Shown one piece after another: positions 46,651 through 56,269 of a DNA stretch of 64,000 nucleotides. A program made the translations under genes and the position numbers. The notes beneath the pieces were generated by a model. The model made no database searches, was not told where the DNA came from, and saw only the letters and a list, made by a program, of their open reading frames with translations. Within the stretch, counting starts at the first letter, position 1. Each line of letters opens with the position of its first letter. The stretch comes from Liolophura sinensis (lineage: Eukaryota > Mollusca > Polyplacophora > Chitonida > Chitonidae): the NCBI RefSeq assembly GCF_032854445.1, contig NC_088297.1:1402639-1466638 (forward strand). The letters run 5' to 3'.

Positions 46651-47179
46651 CATCTTCGAGGCGTACGCTCTAATCACTGTGCCACCGCAGCAGTCCCTAT
46701 ATTTGGTTGTCATCGGAGCAAGCAAGAAGTTGATCACTTCAGACAGGGCAGAATTAACGAACAGGACTAAATCGTGGAAGTCAGGAAATCTTCGGACTGG
46801 TGCTGCAAAAGTTATTGTGACCTTTCCACTAACTTACAACACATCACGATGCAAGAAACGGCCTGAATATTACCTAACCTCCTCTGAACAGCCAAGTCAA
46901 ATTAAATGATTAACGGATGACAGAGCAAGCAAATAAGAATCCGCCCACGTGTGCCGTGCCTTATGTTCTATGTCAGCGGCAAGAGTCCATCTACGTGTGG
47001 TGTACCTTATGTACTATGTCAGGGGCAAAAAAGTTATAAGACAAGGAAACAAAAACAGAAAAAAAAAACAAAACAAAATAGAGTATTTTACTAAATTACA
47101 CTGAAGAAAGTACAATCCTAACCCTGACGGAGACTTTGGAACTGAAATACTGAATTAAAGTAAAATATATAACTTAAAT

Positions 47180-47620
47180 AATTGAACTGAAACAATTTTG
47201 CTTATTGTGTGTCACATTTCTAGAAGACACACATCATCAGATTGAACGATAACACGACTGTTTCACTTCGTGTAAAAGTGTACAGATGCACTATCTCTGT
47301 CGCCAGCTGGAGCTGAAAACGCTTGTCCTCAAAAATATTCAAAAGCTGCCAACATGACAACATCCACGGGAACCTCTGCTGCTCACACTTATTAAACTTC
47401 ACACACAGAAGAGTTCCACCCACAGGTAATATTATGTATTTGTAGTCTACACCAAGTACACCGATTTCCAAGAAGCTGAAGTGTAGGAGATTTATGGAAG
47501 GCCATCATTTAAACAATCGTTTCTGGAATAAATAAGGCAGCATTTTTACCAATTACCATACTGGCCCCTTTTCTAGAACATAGGCACACCTTTTTTTGGA
47601 ATGCCACTATTTTATTTACC
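47180..47620. repeat. Array-unit block (copy B of 7.86-8.30 kb)
   Basis: Almost unchanged duplicate; also matches 60.93-61.29 kb. No gene. Confidence 0.6.
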
Positions 47621-47774
47621 GAGATGAACCAATCAATGGACGTTTCATTTTCTTTCCTGGTATTGTTTAGATTATGTCAGCTATACGTGTACGCCTAACC
47701 ACAATTATCCCACAAGATACAGCGTAAATCTTGTTTATATAGTTTTCCTATAGTTTTGCTATGAACACATATAA

Positions 47775-48190
47775 AGTGAATTTGATTGAAAACGTCTCTC
47801 CTGTAGTGTCATAACCGAAACTGAATACTCAAAGTGAATCTGATTGATTACTTCTCGGCTGTATTGTCATGACCAGAACTGAATACTCAATGTAAATCTG
47901 ATTGATTGCGTCTCTTCTGCATTGTCATAACTGGAACTGAATACTCAAGTGAATATAACTGATTACGTCTCCTTAGTTGTGTTATGACTGGAACTGAATA
48001 CTCAAGGTGAAATTGACTAAGTCTTCTCTGTATTGTTATGAATATAGTTGAATACTTGTAGTAAATCTGATTAGTATTGTCCGTTCAGTAATGCTCTCGA
48101 TATAATTGTCAAGCTCAAAATGAATCTCACAGATTTCTACTACCTATACCCATAAATGTAAGTTTGTACTAAGTAAATCAAAGTGAATCT
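47775..48190. repeat. 'gaatctgattgatt' repeat array (copy B)
   Basis: Duplicate of 8,455-8,880 with the same unit order. Confidence 0.8.
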
Positions 48191-48204
48191 GATAGATTGT
48201 GGTA

Positions 48205-48387
48205 TCAATCCTGCTGGTTCATACCGTAATAGAGTTTGATCCAGTCTTCTAGATTTATGGACGTTTCTCCCTTGGTTCGGCCTAGATTTTCAAGCATACA
48301 GTTCCAGATTCTTTTGAAGATTCTCGCTATTTTACAGGCATCTTCCACTTTTCCATCTCGTAACAAATGACATGTGTACTCCATGAC
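48205..48387 (-). pseudogene. EF-hand gene split by the Polinton: 3' part (copy B)
   Basis: Reads VMEYTCHLLRDGKVEDACK from the Polinton edge, then the helix region with IFKRIWNC, GETSINLEDWIK and MNQQD, then a TGA where the intact gene has tryptophan (DWYHN), then the 3' repeat. The EF-hands 3 and 4 are gone. The 5' part, ending in GLLTFSEV, lies at 57,682-57,765 beyond the Polinton. The two parts meet within the SE(V/L)-MEY region of the intact protein, so the element inserted in this exon. Confidence 0.85.
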
Positions 48388-48390
48388 AAT

Positions 48391-48545
48391 AGTAGAGAAT
48401 GGACCGAACGTGTCTGATCGGGGAGGAGGTTGGGGAGGTGGGAGTGTGGCATTGAGTCTATTTGGAGCTCTATTTCGTTCGCCCCAACACTGACCAATGA
48501 GTGAGCTCCATGAGCTGATATTACCGGCGCAAGCAGCTCTGTTTT
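48391..48545 (+). repeat. Left terminal inverted repeat of the Polinton (copy B)
   Basis: Same as 9,067-9,215 with a few changes. Complementary in order to 57,400-57,674: 'gaacgtgtctgatcgggga', 'ggagtgtggcattgag', 'gtgagctccat'. Confidence 0.75.
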
Positions 48546-48599
48546 CCTGCTCGGTTATTTTGTTGAGGTCCGCGCTCCGTTGTCCAGTGAGCAAGGAGG

Positions 48600-49060
48600 A
48601 TTAGGGAGTCGTGCTCGAGAAGAGAGCAAAATGGCATTGTATAGCGGACTGCCCAGGCCACGTTCACCCAGAGAGATGCTACGTTGTCATTATAAAAGGG
48701 TCCCGCTCTGCAGGAGGAGAGGTGAAGGGGGGAGGAGAAGGAGGAGATGAGTTTACGTGTGCCAGGAGGTTTTCGCAACGGGATAATTGGTTGACGCAAG
48801 AGAGAATAGCGCGTACCGAGCGGGAGAGGTCCCCATTTAATTGCGGCACCTTTCCTCGGCGGGACAACTGGCTGCGTCATGAGAAGACGTGCCATGCGGG
48901 GGAGCGGTTATAAGATTGGTACGTGCATCGGCGTGCTGAACACGGAAAAGTTAGTCACACACGCAGCCACAGACTCTTTGGTAAAAGCCGAACGGTTTGT
49001 GATATGTCTGCGGAGATATCACCTCAATAAAGGATTCTCTTTCTCATATGGTATAGCCAA
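48600..49060 (+). promoter_or_regulatory. GC-richer cassette with TATA-like and polyA-like strings
   Basis: Just inside the left terminus: 'ggttataagattgg' at about 48,905-48,920 and 'cctcaataaaggattctctt' at about 49,022-49,041, roughly 120 bases apart, preceded by purine-rich sequence. The copy at 9,280-9,705 has the same strings. The TATA-to-polyA spacing resembles an LTR promoter/R region, but no partner LTR is seen. It might instead be a promoter at the Polinton end. Low certainty. Confidence 0.3.
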
Positions 49061-49264
49061 ACACTCGGCGTAGTATATACATGCCGTGTTTTGTACTATG
49101 AATGGTTTAATTTTCGATATTTGAGAATTACTGTGAACTGCTTTCGAAGTGGCACAGTGAGTGTTACATAGCTGTATGTTCCAAGTTATAAACATATTGT
49201 TGTTTACCTATATGTGGTATTACACCTTTCTGTGGTCATGTTCTCTGGATTTGATTCCTTTTTA

Positions 49265-50037
49265 TGTGAAATTGCATAAAACAATAATGATTGGACACCA
49301 TAGATGGCGCTGCAGGGCTAAACAATATCCACTTGTGATAATGCTTGCTAGGTCATCACACGCTGCTATTCGCTTCTGCACATACATGAAAAGGTATGAC
49401 TGCCAATACCAACAAATCATTACATGATATGATACGCTGTTCTATCGTACAATCCAGAAGATAGAGACCACATGATTTCCCTGGTTGCAAACAGGCTGGA
49501 TGAAGAAATTCGTCCCGCAAAAACAAAGGAAAAAAAAATATTACACAGGGCAATGCCTGTTTTCGAATCGATGTCAGCAACAGTGCATTCGTTGGATTTG
49601 TGTCATTTTCATCTTTCCAGATAGACTAGATTTTTTTTTGCTAAACTCATGTGATGATTTTGTACAACATAACGCTAAACCTGGAGGCCGTCGACTAAAA
49701 CTGGCATATTTATCATACGATCATACAATATAAGCACATGCCGTATTTCGTACATGGGGAATGTCAAGGGGAATAACTCTGGGCCGCTTGTTGACACGGC
49801 TATAGACGGGGAACAGACTTTGGCGCCGTATGGCTACTCAAATCCAACCTGTTTAAATGGATTTTATGGAAAATTGAATAAAATAATAATTATTGGGACA
49901 TCACTGATGACGCTGTATGGCTAATCTATGCCCACTTGCCATCATGCTTGCGAGGTCATTGCTCGCCGCTATTCACTTCTGCACATACGTGAAAAGGTAT
50001 GACTGCCGATACCAGCAGATAATTGTGTGACGTGACA
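49265..50037. repeat. Pair of about 165-bp direct repeats (copy B)
   Basis: Copy-B version of 9,945-10,712: members at about 49,265-49,430 and 49,870-50,037 share 'cacttctgcacatacgtga' / 'cgcttctgcacatacatga'. Confidence 0.7.
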
Positions 50038-50275
50038 CAATCAAATAAAAAAATATACTATACCATAGTTATACTCTACTATGGCTATACAATACTATAC
50101 TATACTCTATTATGCCATACTAAGTGAAATATTCTTGAGTACGGCGTAAAACAACAATCAAATAAATAAATAAATAATATACTATAGTTATACTCTACTC
50201 TATTATACTTATACTCTACTCTACAATACTATAGCTATACTGTTCAATGCAATACAATACTTAAGAAATATTGTT

Positions 50276-50399
50276 CGCGTCAGGGTAGTTTAACGGTAGT
50301 TTAACACCAAATCGATGTGGAGAGTTTATATTTTGTAAAAAAGAGCAAAAACTCTTCCACATCGATTTGATGTAAAACTACCGTTAGCCCACCTAACGC
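50276..50399. repeat. Foldback inverted repeat (copy B)
   Basis: Arms from 'gcgtcagggtag' to 'tcgatgtggagag' and its complement, with a loop shortened on one side compared with copy A (the 'tttata' of the right arm is lost). Confidence 0.8.
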
Positions 50400-51300
50400 G
50401 AACATTATTTCTATTCTATTACCTTGGTTGCAGCAAAAATGTTTTCGTAATTATAACAAAAACTCCATTGCGGTATAGATTAACAGCTAAAAACGCCCCC
50501 ACTTTCCCTGACACGTTGTTTTCGTTCAACCGAACGTTCTAAAAGGGCGTGCCTTAATTCTAGACGAAACAATGATGTGTTTTACAGGGGGTGTTAAAAT
50601 GCGATGCTAAATATTACGGACGTGCTTTACGACTACAACAGAAAAATAAAAAGAATACGTTTGTTTCTCGAAAACAATTCCCACTGTCAAATATAGCGCT
50701 ATAAAATCTTCAGGGTTGCTTTCATATTGTCCTGCTTTTAGCTAATACGCTGTTATCAGGGTAGGCTTTGGTGAGACAGGCGCGGTGTCAAAAAGCGACA
50801 AACACTGACAGTGAGCCGAGGAGGTGGCTCGTTGCTGGCCGCGAGAGGTTGGGCAGGTCAAAAGATTTCCCAAACCCTGTCTGACAGAGCTAATGGAGCT
50901 GAAACCTCTGGCATCAGCAAAACAATAGCAAAAGTGGGGAATTCAGCTGTTTAAACGTAACTAAAGTTTGACTTACGTAAGGAAAAAAATAATTAAAAAT
51001 AATTCAATTCAATACTAATTGTTCAACATATGTTGATAAAAAACAAAACAATAACATCCTCATAGATATGTGTTTATGCTTATTATAAGTAAGCATATAA
51101 ATATATTATAATTTATATGTTCAAGGTATCATGAGGATAAATATGATTTGCGTTTATAGTATTGTGAAATACAATAAATTGTTGCTGTTGCATTGCTGAA
51201 CAACCCTCCGAAAACTGGGAATTTGCCATTTGGATGGCATTGCTACTGTTACGCCTAACATTACAGTCAATGGCGCCGAGCATATGCACTGGGTGTGGCG
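50400..51300. other. Gene-free stretch inside the Polinton
   Basis: No recognised coding sequence. Aligns with 11,100-12,290 of copy A apart from the deleted 325-base segment. Confidence 0.5.
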
Positions 51301-51323
51301 TGACTGACATAAGAGTATTTTCG

Positions 51324-51761
51324 CTAAACAGCATTTTGACTTTCGGCATTTTCTGATAACACACTTGAAGCATGCAGGACATTGCTGATTTCACGGAGTT
51401 TTGAAACGGACGGTTTTGTCACATAACTCCGTACACTGGACCCATTGCGGGGGCCTGTCACAGACATAACGTCCATCACAGAAACCCCAGCATCAGCAAG
51501 AACTGTTGCTCTTGTAGCTCGGACGCAGTGATTCGTGTACCAGTGGCTAAGTTTTGCATCGCGGGAAATATCAGACACCATGGATCCGATCGTTTTGTGA
51601 CCCATTGGGTTACTGCTATAAAATGGTTTGTGGTCAGCTGGGACGTTTAGGAGAGGCCGCTCAAAGAAAGACCCGCAGAGAGAATTATTAGATGCGTATG
51701 TAAAAAACAAAAAAAAAATCGTGAAACCATTATTATCTCTTATTGTGCAGCATTTCAACAT
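51324..51761 (-). CDS. Tyrosine recombinase C-terminal domain fragment, copy B
   Basis: A continuous minus-strand frame holds, in order, MGHKTIGSMVSDISRDAK, WYTNHCVRATRATVLADAG, VMDVMSVTG and RNGSSVRSY, then LREISNVLHASS. The HxxR box and the catalytic-type tyrosine are present. The second histidine of the usual TGH box is proline here (TGPRN), which should inactivate it. The N-terminal DNA-binding part and the first catalytic arginine are missing, and upstream residues are low-complexity, so this is a gene fragment. Closest type by eye: Crypton/ZMYM2-QRICH1-like recombinases in animals. Its place inside a Polinton is unusual; it may have arrived as a nested Crypton. Confidence 0.6.
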   Translation of the reverse strand: MLKCCTIRDNNGFTIFFLFFTYASNNSLCGSFFERPLLNVPADHKPFYSSNPMGHKTIGSMVSDISRDAKLSHWYTNHCVRATRATVLADAGVSVMDVMSVTGPRNGSSVRSYVTKPSVSKLREISNVLHASSVLSENAESQNAV

Positions 51762-51849
51762 CCCAATGCGCTTTAAATTATCTGTAACCTGATACTTTTC
51801 TCCTTTAAAATAAACAAGGGATACAAGCTGGTATCTACATGGTAGTGTA

Positions 51850-52600
51850 AGTTACTTCACCTGTGGAAACGAACCCGGCCTTCCGCGCTTTCCTGCAGCA
51901 GTGCGGCATACCCCCTTCACAGCGACAGCCCAAGACGCAGAGTCAGCTGGTGGAGGCTGACGTCCAAGGCCAGTTGTTTGGCTTCGTCTAATGCGACATC
52001 CACATGCCATCTCAAAGCGGACTTTGTGGACTGGTCACCGGAGTTTGCGGAAGTAAATGAGATCATGTCCGGTTCCAGGCGAATGCTGACCGGGAGTATG
52101 TCCGGCACGGAAATTCTGCTGGCCACCCCCGTTACTCCGATGGTATATCGCTCACGGGTTGGTAGTGACCCACGTTTACCAAATGATGGAGTACACACCC
52201 GAGCGAGCCTACTAATCACTCGCTGACGCCGTCACCCAAGCCCGGCGAGAGGGGGACGCCGACCCTGAGCTGCGGGCGGTATAAGAGGCGGAGCGGGACA
52301 AATGGTTGCCTTGACGCGACGGATACGACTTCATTAAAAGTACGCCGGGGCTATTTAAAATGAAGTGGACGGATGACGCTATCGCCAGTTTAAAGGCATA
52401 CTATTGCTACGGCGGTAAACCGTAAAGACAAGCTCTCCTGCCAAGGCTTTAGTGCTCTGGGCGTGGATAAGGACGTCTACCTCTCCGTGTTGGGCGACCA
52501 CCAAAGAGCGAGTGGTGTGAATCGCGGCATGCGGATGCGGGGGAATACTACGTATCCCTACACACAGCACAACTATGCGTTCACCTATTTTTATGCATAG
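51850..52600 (-). other. GC-rich Polinton sequence, product not recognised
   Basis: Base composition matches the Polinton genes to its right, and minus-strand frames up to 100 codons exist (for example 51,917-52,219, with VASRISVPDILPVSIRLEPD). No family is recognised. By position it should hold the end of the capsid-type gene and what follows it. Frames are broken every 60-100 codons. Confidence 0.4.
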
Positions 52601-52609
52601 CGTAAAGTA

Positions 52610-53311
52610 CCGCCGGACGGTGTTAGACCACCTAACACTTTGTGCATAAAGATAAACACCCTTTCCAAGCAGGTCTTGTAGTCGGGACCCTCCTCTCCGG
52701 ACATCAAAGCAAACGCGTCATTGGACTGGGTGAGACGGATGCGGATGCTCACGTTGTTCAGCAGGTGACGTTACAGGAACATATGCAGGCGTCCCAGCAT
52801 GTCAACCGACCGACTTTGGGCTGTGAGCTGCAACAATTCGTCAAACCTCACGTTGGTCCCATCCGTTCTGTCAAACCTCTCTGAAGTGTCCGTGTGCCAC
52901 AAGGCGGAACACAGTTGGTTGTTCTTGGCCTCTGTGCCGTAAGACAACAACGTCTCCAAGTAGGCACGGTAGAGGTGGAGGCGGTGATGAGTTTGTCGTT
53001 CTGGGATACGTGGACCTCTTACAACAGCGAATACAGCCACAGGTTAGCCACACTCTTGACGGCATCAACAAGCTCTCTCTCCCGTCGAGGATTTTGGACT
53101 TTACGTACAACATGGTGTTGGCCAAGTCAAAGTAAATGTTACCCTCCGCATTGGTGATGAGAAATTTCACGGACTCCACGTCGCTTAGACTGGCGATAGG
53201 ACTGTAGGCATCCCAGCCACCATTTTGAACGCTGGTTTCGGCAGGGGGTTAGATCCACAAATCAAAGTCACTACGAACCGACAGACAACACTTGGCGTCG
53301 GGGAGAGCCAT
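52610..53311 (-). pseudogene. Polinton capsid-type protein (F54H12.2-like family), broken
   Basis: Starts at ATG 53,311 (MALPDAKCCLSVRSDFDLWI, then an in-frame TAA). Further pieces are FLITNAEGNIYFDLANTMLY, YLETLLSYGTEAKNNQL with ALWHTDT, SRSVDMLGRLHMFL followed by a TAA, and NVSIRIRLTQSNDAFALMS. These match in order the family annotated in many animal genomes as uncharacterised F54H12.2-like, which I recall as a structural protein of Polintons, probably the major capsid protein; that role was not checked. At least two stops and three frame changes. The C-terminal half of the family is not recognisable. Confidence 0.75.
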
Positions 53312-53399
53312 GGCGTTAGCTAAAAATATCCGGTGCCTAGCGGGGTTTGGTGCGTCGAGGTTGGCAGGGGAGGGTACGTCTTGTGGGCGCAAGGGCAGG

Positions 53400-53832
53400 C
53401 GAGGACGAGTGAGAGCGGCGCGTCTTCTTGGTCATGCGTACAGGTGATGAGTGGGAGCGGTGCGTCGGACCTCTGTCTTATGGAAGTCCGCCCTACCCCG
53501 TTCAGCTTGCCCAGCATCCTGCCCTGGGATTGGCGACCGGCTTTGACCACCAGCTGTTTTCCCCCCTCCAGAGCGCGTCGTTACAAGGCCTGACTCACCG
53601 GCACTCCCTCGTCCCACACGTCGTCCATGAATTACAGTCCGGCACTTAACGCAGTTTTACCCAACGCTTTTACAACCGACTTTTATAACAAGAGCTCCGC
53701 CATTTTGACGAAACTACCGTGATCGCGCTGTACAACGGCACCCGGAAACACAGGTAACCTACATCTGCAGGCTTACTTGGTGTAATAGTCGATGTAGGAT
53801 TGGCACATGACAGGGTCGTCTACGATGTTCAT
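53400..53832 (-). pseudogene. Short Polinton protein with VQR motif, broken
   Basis: ATG at 53,832 opens MNIVDDPVMCQSYIDYYTK, then a TAA. The expected continuation appears in another frame with LPVFPGAVVQRDHG (family: VQRGHG) and, after a further stop, KALGKTALSAG and a basic, alanine-rich region down to about 53,400. In Polintons and adintoviruses this small basic protein lies between two structural genes, as it does here, and has been likened to adenovirus core or membrane-active peptides; that comparison is from memory. The intact protein would be packaged or bind DNA. Broken by at least two stops. Confidence 0.65.
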
Positions 53833-53839
53833 TGCAAAG

Positions 53840-54560
53840 GTAATGCGCGCCGATGTCGAAAGGGAAGTGTCAGCACCCATTTACCGCGTTCAAATGCGAC
53901 GGGTTGTCCCGTGTTGTCCTTGATATCATTTTCCACCGTCGGGAAATGCTTGGGCCGTACGGGATGTAGTGCACGTGTTGGAAGGTCTTGGAGATGTATT
54001 GCCCTTACTCGCCTCTCTTGGTGACCAGCTGATTAAGACGCGGGATAAAACCTAGCCCCAGTTGTTTCTGAATATAAGCGTCAAGTCCGACATTCATATA
54101 CCATTCGTAATCCGTAAAATCCCAGGTCGATAATCGCAAAATCCATTTCCAAAACAACGTTTAACACTAATGGCAGACTGCATTTCCGCTGCACATCGAA
54201 CCCGAACGTCAAATCACCGTAGTGAGCCTTCAATGAAGGGATGCGTGTATGGGTCAACAAATCGGTCAGGCCCTTGGCGAGGTCTCTGGGTGAAGGGCAA
54301 TAGCCCGCTGGCAATGTTAAGATATTTTGCGGGGTGCAGGTCCTCGTTGGAGTCCAAGGCATACCACATTTCGTCTTGCCGCACGTTGAACCAGGCAAGG
54401 GGGTACTGTATTTCTACCAACTCACATTCCCAATCACCAGTCAAATGCATGGGCTGTGGCAGGTGAGTGGTGAAATGTGTTGAGTGGTGAAATGGAGACG
54501 GGCGAGACCGGTCGGGCAGAGACCGTGATGTGGTAGAAGATTTTTTCGCCTCGGCTGGTG
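53840..54560 (-). pseudogene. Polinton structural-type protein (GDWE...VEIQYP family), broken
   Basis: Pieces on the minus strand: LPQPMHLTGDWECELVEIQY, WFNVRQDEMWYAL, HPAKYLNIASG, PRDLAKGLTDLL with IPSLKAHYGDLTFGFD, VQRKCSLPLVLNVVLEMDFA, and near the end VENDIKDNTGQPVAFERG. The order and motifs match a conserved Polinton protein that lies between the ATPase and the F54H12.2-like gene. By gene order it could be the minor capsid (penton-like) protein, but I am not sure of this. Three or more frameshifts, with two long frames overlapping at 54,214-54,398. Confidence 0.65.
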
Positions 54561-54589
54561 TGTCCATTCTTTCCCCCACCCAATCGCGC

Positions 54590-54887
54590 CAGCGATCGTG
54601 TGATTACTAGGTTCGCACCAGGGCAGAGCAGCCTTTCGCCGTATAGCAAAGAGGGCGCTCTCTATAAACGACCAACAGGTTTGGCGGTGGGCTGGTCCAT
54701 TGACGGACTTGGCTGCTGCGCGGCTGTATTTTCTCATCGTCCGAAAGAGTCGTGTCGTGGAGAGTCGATGCCATCTCTTGGCCGAGCGCATTGAGGGCTT
54801 TAACAGTACTGGGTACGAGGTACGGGAGACTGGGTACGGTGGTGGCCGCGTGAGCGTGTCTTAGAGCCACGGCTTGACCAAGGCCAT
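54590..54887 (-). pseudogene. Polinton protein of unknown function, broken
   Basis: ATG at 54,887 opens a short frame (MALVKPWL, stop). The conserved core STVKALNALGQEMASTLHD with LSDDEKIQ follows in another frame. This core, with an EM...DDEKW-like pattern, is one I associate with a Polinton gene found downstream of the small basic protein. The C-terminal half is not recognisable with confidence. Confidence 0.5.
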
Positions 54888-54911
54888 TTTCTTGGTGTAC
54901 TGCAATACCTC

Positions 54912-55258
54912 CCAGCTATGCTCTTAATGATGCCACCGATGAAAGCTGGTGCGGCGGTGAGGAGGAGGTCAAGCAGCGCACCACCGCGTTGAACAATCCG
55001 TCCTTTCTAATGCAGGGGAACACTTTTCTTGACCAAGGTGCGAAGACCCGTCTTGTGCCGCTGTAACTTCCCCTTCTGAGCCCGCGATAGTGGAACGTTT
55101 CCATTTAACACATTCTTGGCACATTTACACAAACAGCGAAGTAAACCCGGAAAGTTGCCGCGCAGTGTGGAGCGTCGAATCGTGTGTTGGTTTGAGCTAG
55201 CAGGGACAGCAAGGCGCCGTAACGTTGGAGCCGACGTGACATCGTGGGTGGTTGACAT
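54912..55258 (-). pseudogene. Small basic Polinton protein with hydrophobic C-terminus, frameshifted
   Basis: ATG at 55,258. First frame: RSTLRGNFPGLLRCLCKCAK, NVLNGNVPLSRAQKGKLQRH, ending after KKSVPLH. The rest lies in another frame: RIVQRGGALLDLL then TAAPAFIGGIIKSIAG, a glycine/leucine-rich hydrophobic segment. The layout (NVL-GNVPL-KxKLxRHK, then QRGG and a hydrophobic tail) matches a small protein that I know from many Polintons directly downstream of the ATPase. Its function is not established; a membrane-active or core role is a guess. One frameshift separates the basic and hydrophobic parts. Confidence 0.6.
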
Positions 55259-55309
55259 GAAAACAACTGATTCCGCAGATCGTGCGTATGAAGTTTTATG
55301 ACTTGGGGA

Positions 55310-55905
55310 GGTATGTGTGCTGAATCTCCCCGGGGAAGATGTGGGTGCGAAGTCGCAGATGGTGGGGTGGCTGGCTTGAAACCAACCAGCACATACCGTG
55401 AGGTTCGGCGGTGGCATCCTCAAACGCCTCGCCCACGTACTGCATCCGCGCCGGAGCAATCTGTTTAGCGATCGTGGTAACTTGAGACTCGTCTTGCGGG
55501 TTTTTGAACAACACAAAGTAGTGTGCGTTCGGACTGATGGTGCGATGATCTTTGGTTTTGTTAAACAAGTTCTGCACGATATATTTCACACTGATATTGC
55601 GGAGATGGCTGCCTTTGTTAAAGGGTTTTGTTACGCGTTACGCGCTTCGGTCATCAAATTGTCCACGACGACTAACGTCCACTTCCCCAGGTCGAATGCT
55701 GACGGGGTACACCTTCTTCAAACCGAACGTTGTGTAACGTGGTATACAATGCAGCCACTCTCCGTAACACCAGACGACGGGTGGCGGTGGTGGGTAAATA
55801 AGAACTTAAGCGTGCACCACCAATCGCTTCACAAACACGGACTTTCCACATCCCGTCGGCCTGCTGACGCTGGAGGTAATCGGATGCGCCCATCGAGAAT
55901 CTGTG
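55310..55905 (-). pseudogene. Polinton genome-packaging ATPase (FtsK/HerA type), broken
   Basis: Motifs on the minus strand, in order: Walker A GCGKSVFVKRL at about 55,821-55,860, Walker B-like WTLVVVDNLM at about 55,645-55,680 (family: DDLM, so the second aspartate is asparagine), then NAHYFVLFKNPQDESQVTTI with PHG near 55,400-55,560, and the end motif LRLRTHIFPG. In viruses and Polintons of this lineage the enzyme pumps DNA into the capsid. At least three frame changes and a stop. It lies between the integrase and the small basic protein, the standard place. Confidence 0.8.
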
Positions 55906-55994
55906 GATGACGAAGCTGGGTGAGTCAGTTCGGCTGGTCGGGTGAGGGTGATGTACAGTGAGGGAGGCTGCTGCGGTCACCCACGCCGTTTCTG

Positions 55995-56135
55995 CGGGTG
56001 GGGAGGGCGAGGTAGACGGACTGCTACCCCGATTGCTGCTGCTGCTGCTGCTACTGCTGCGACTGCTTCTGCTGGCCGCCGCGGGTGAGGAGGGCGAGGT
56101 AGACGGGCTGTGATTGCTGCTGCAACGCCGGATTC
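55995..56135. repeat. CTG-rich and 40-bp direct repeats between integrase and ATPase
   Basis: 'gctgctgctgctgctg'-type units lie at about 56,034-56,075. On either side 'gggcgaggtagacgg(a/g)ctg' occurs twice (about 56,006 and 56,092). In frame on the minus strand this gives proline- and glutamine-rich low complexity. Confidence 0.75.
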
Positions 56136-56269
56136 GGCGGCGGCGGCGGGGACAAAGGCTTCCCGGACCAACAGAGGAGCGTCTTGTTCAATTGCCCTTG
56201 TAGATATTGAAGGGTTGACAGGTCTTGGAGGAGCGGCACGCTGATTTCCGCGGCCAATCCACCCACTAA

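Larger units (their letters stand above)
39307..51678. repeat. Large direct duplication, copy B (right copy)
   Basis: Collinear partner of 1-12,716. Differences include a 9-base stretch in the EF-hand relic that is present here and absent in copy A, several single-base indels in homopolymers, a G-run of 6 instead of 17 near 48.73 kb, and the lack of about 325 bases at 51,175. Right of 51,678 the sequence continues into the rest of the Polinton. Right of 12,716 copy A continues into unrelated sequence. If the duplication is tandem, the second copy would start at about 12,717, not at 39,307. Confidence 0.95.

Noticed and set aside
53333-53649. Plus-strand frames of 70-90 codons across the Polinton structural genes
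   Set aside because: They are antisense to recognised minus-strand Polinton motifs; GC-rich DNA gives long opposite-strand frames.
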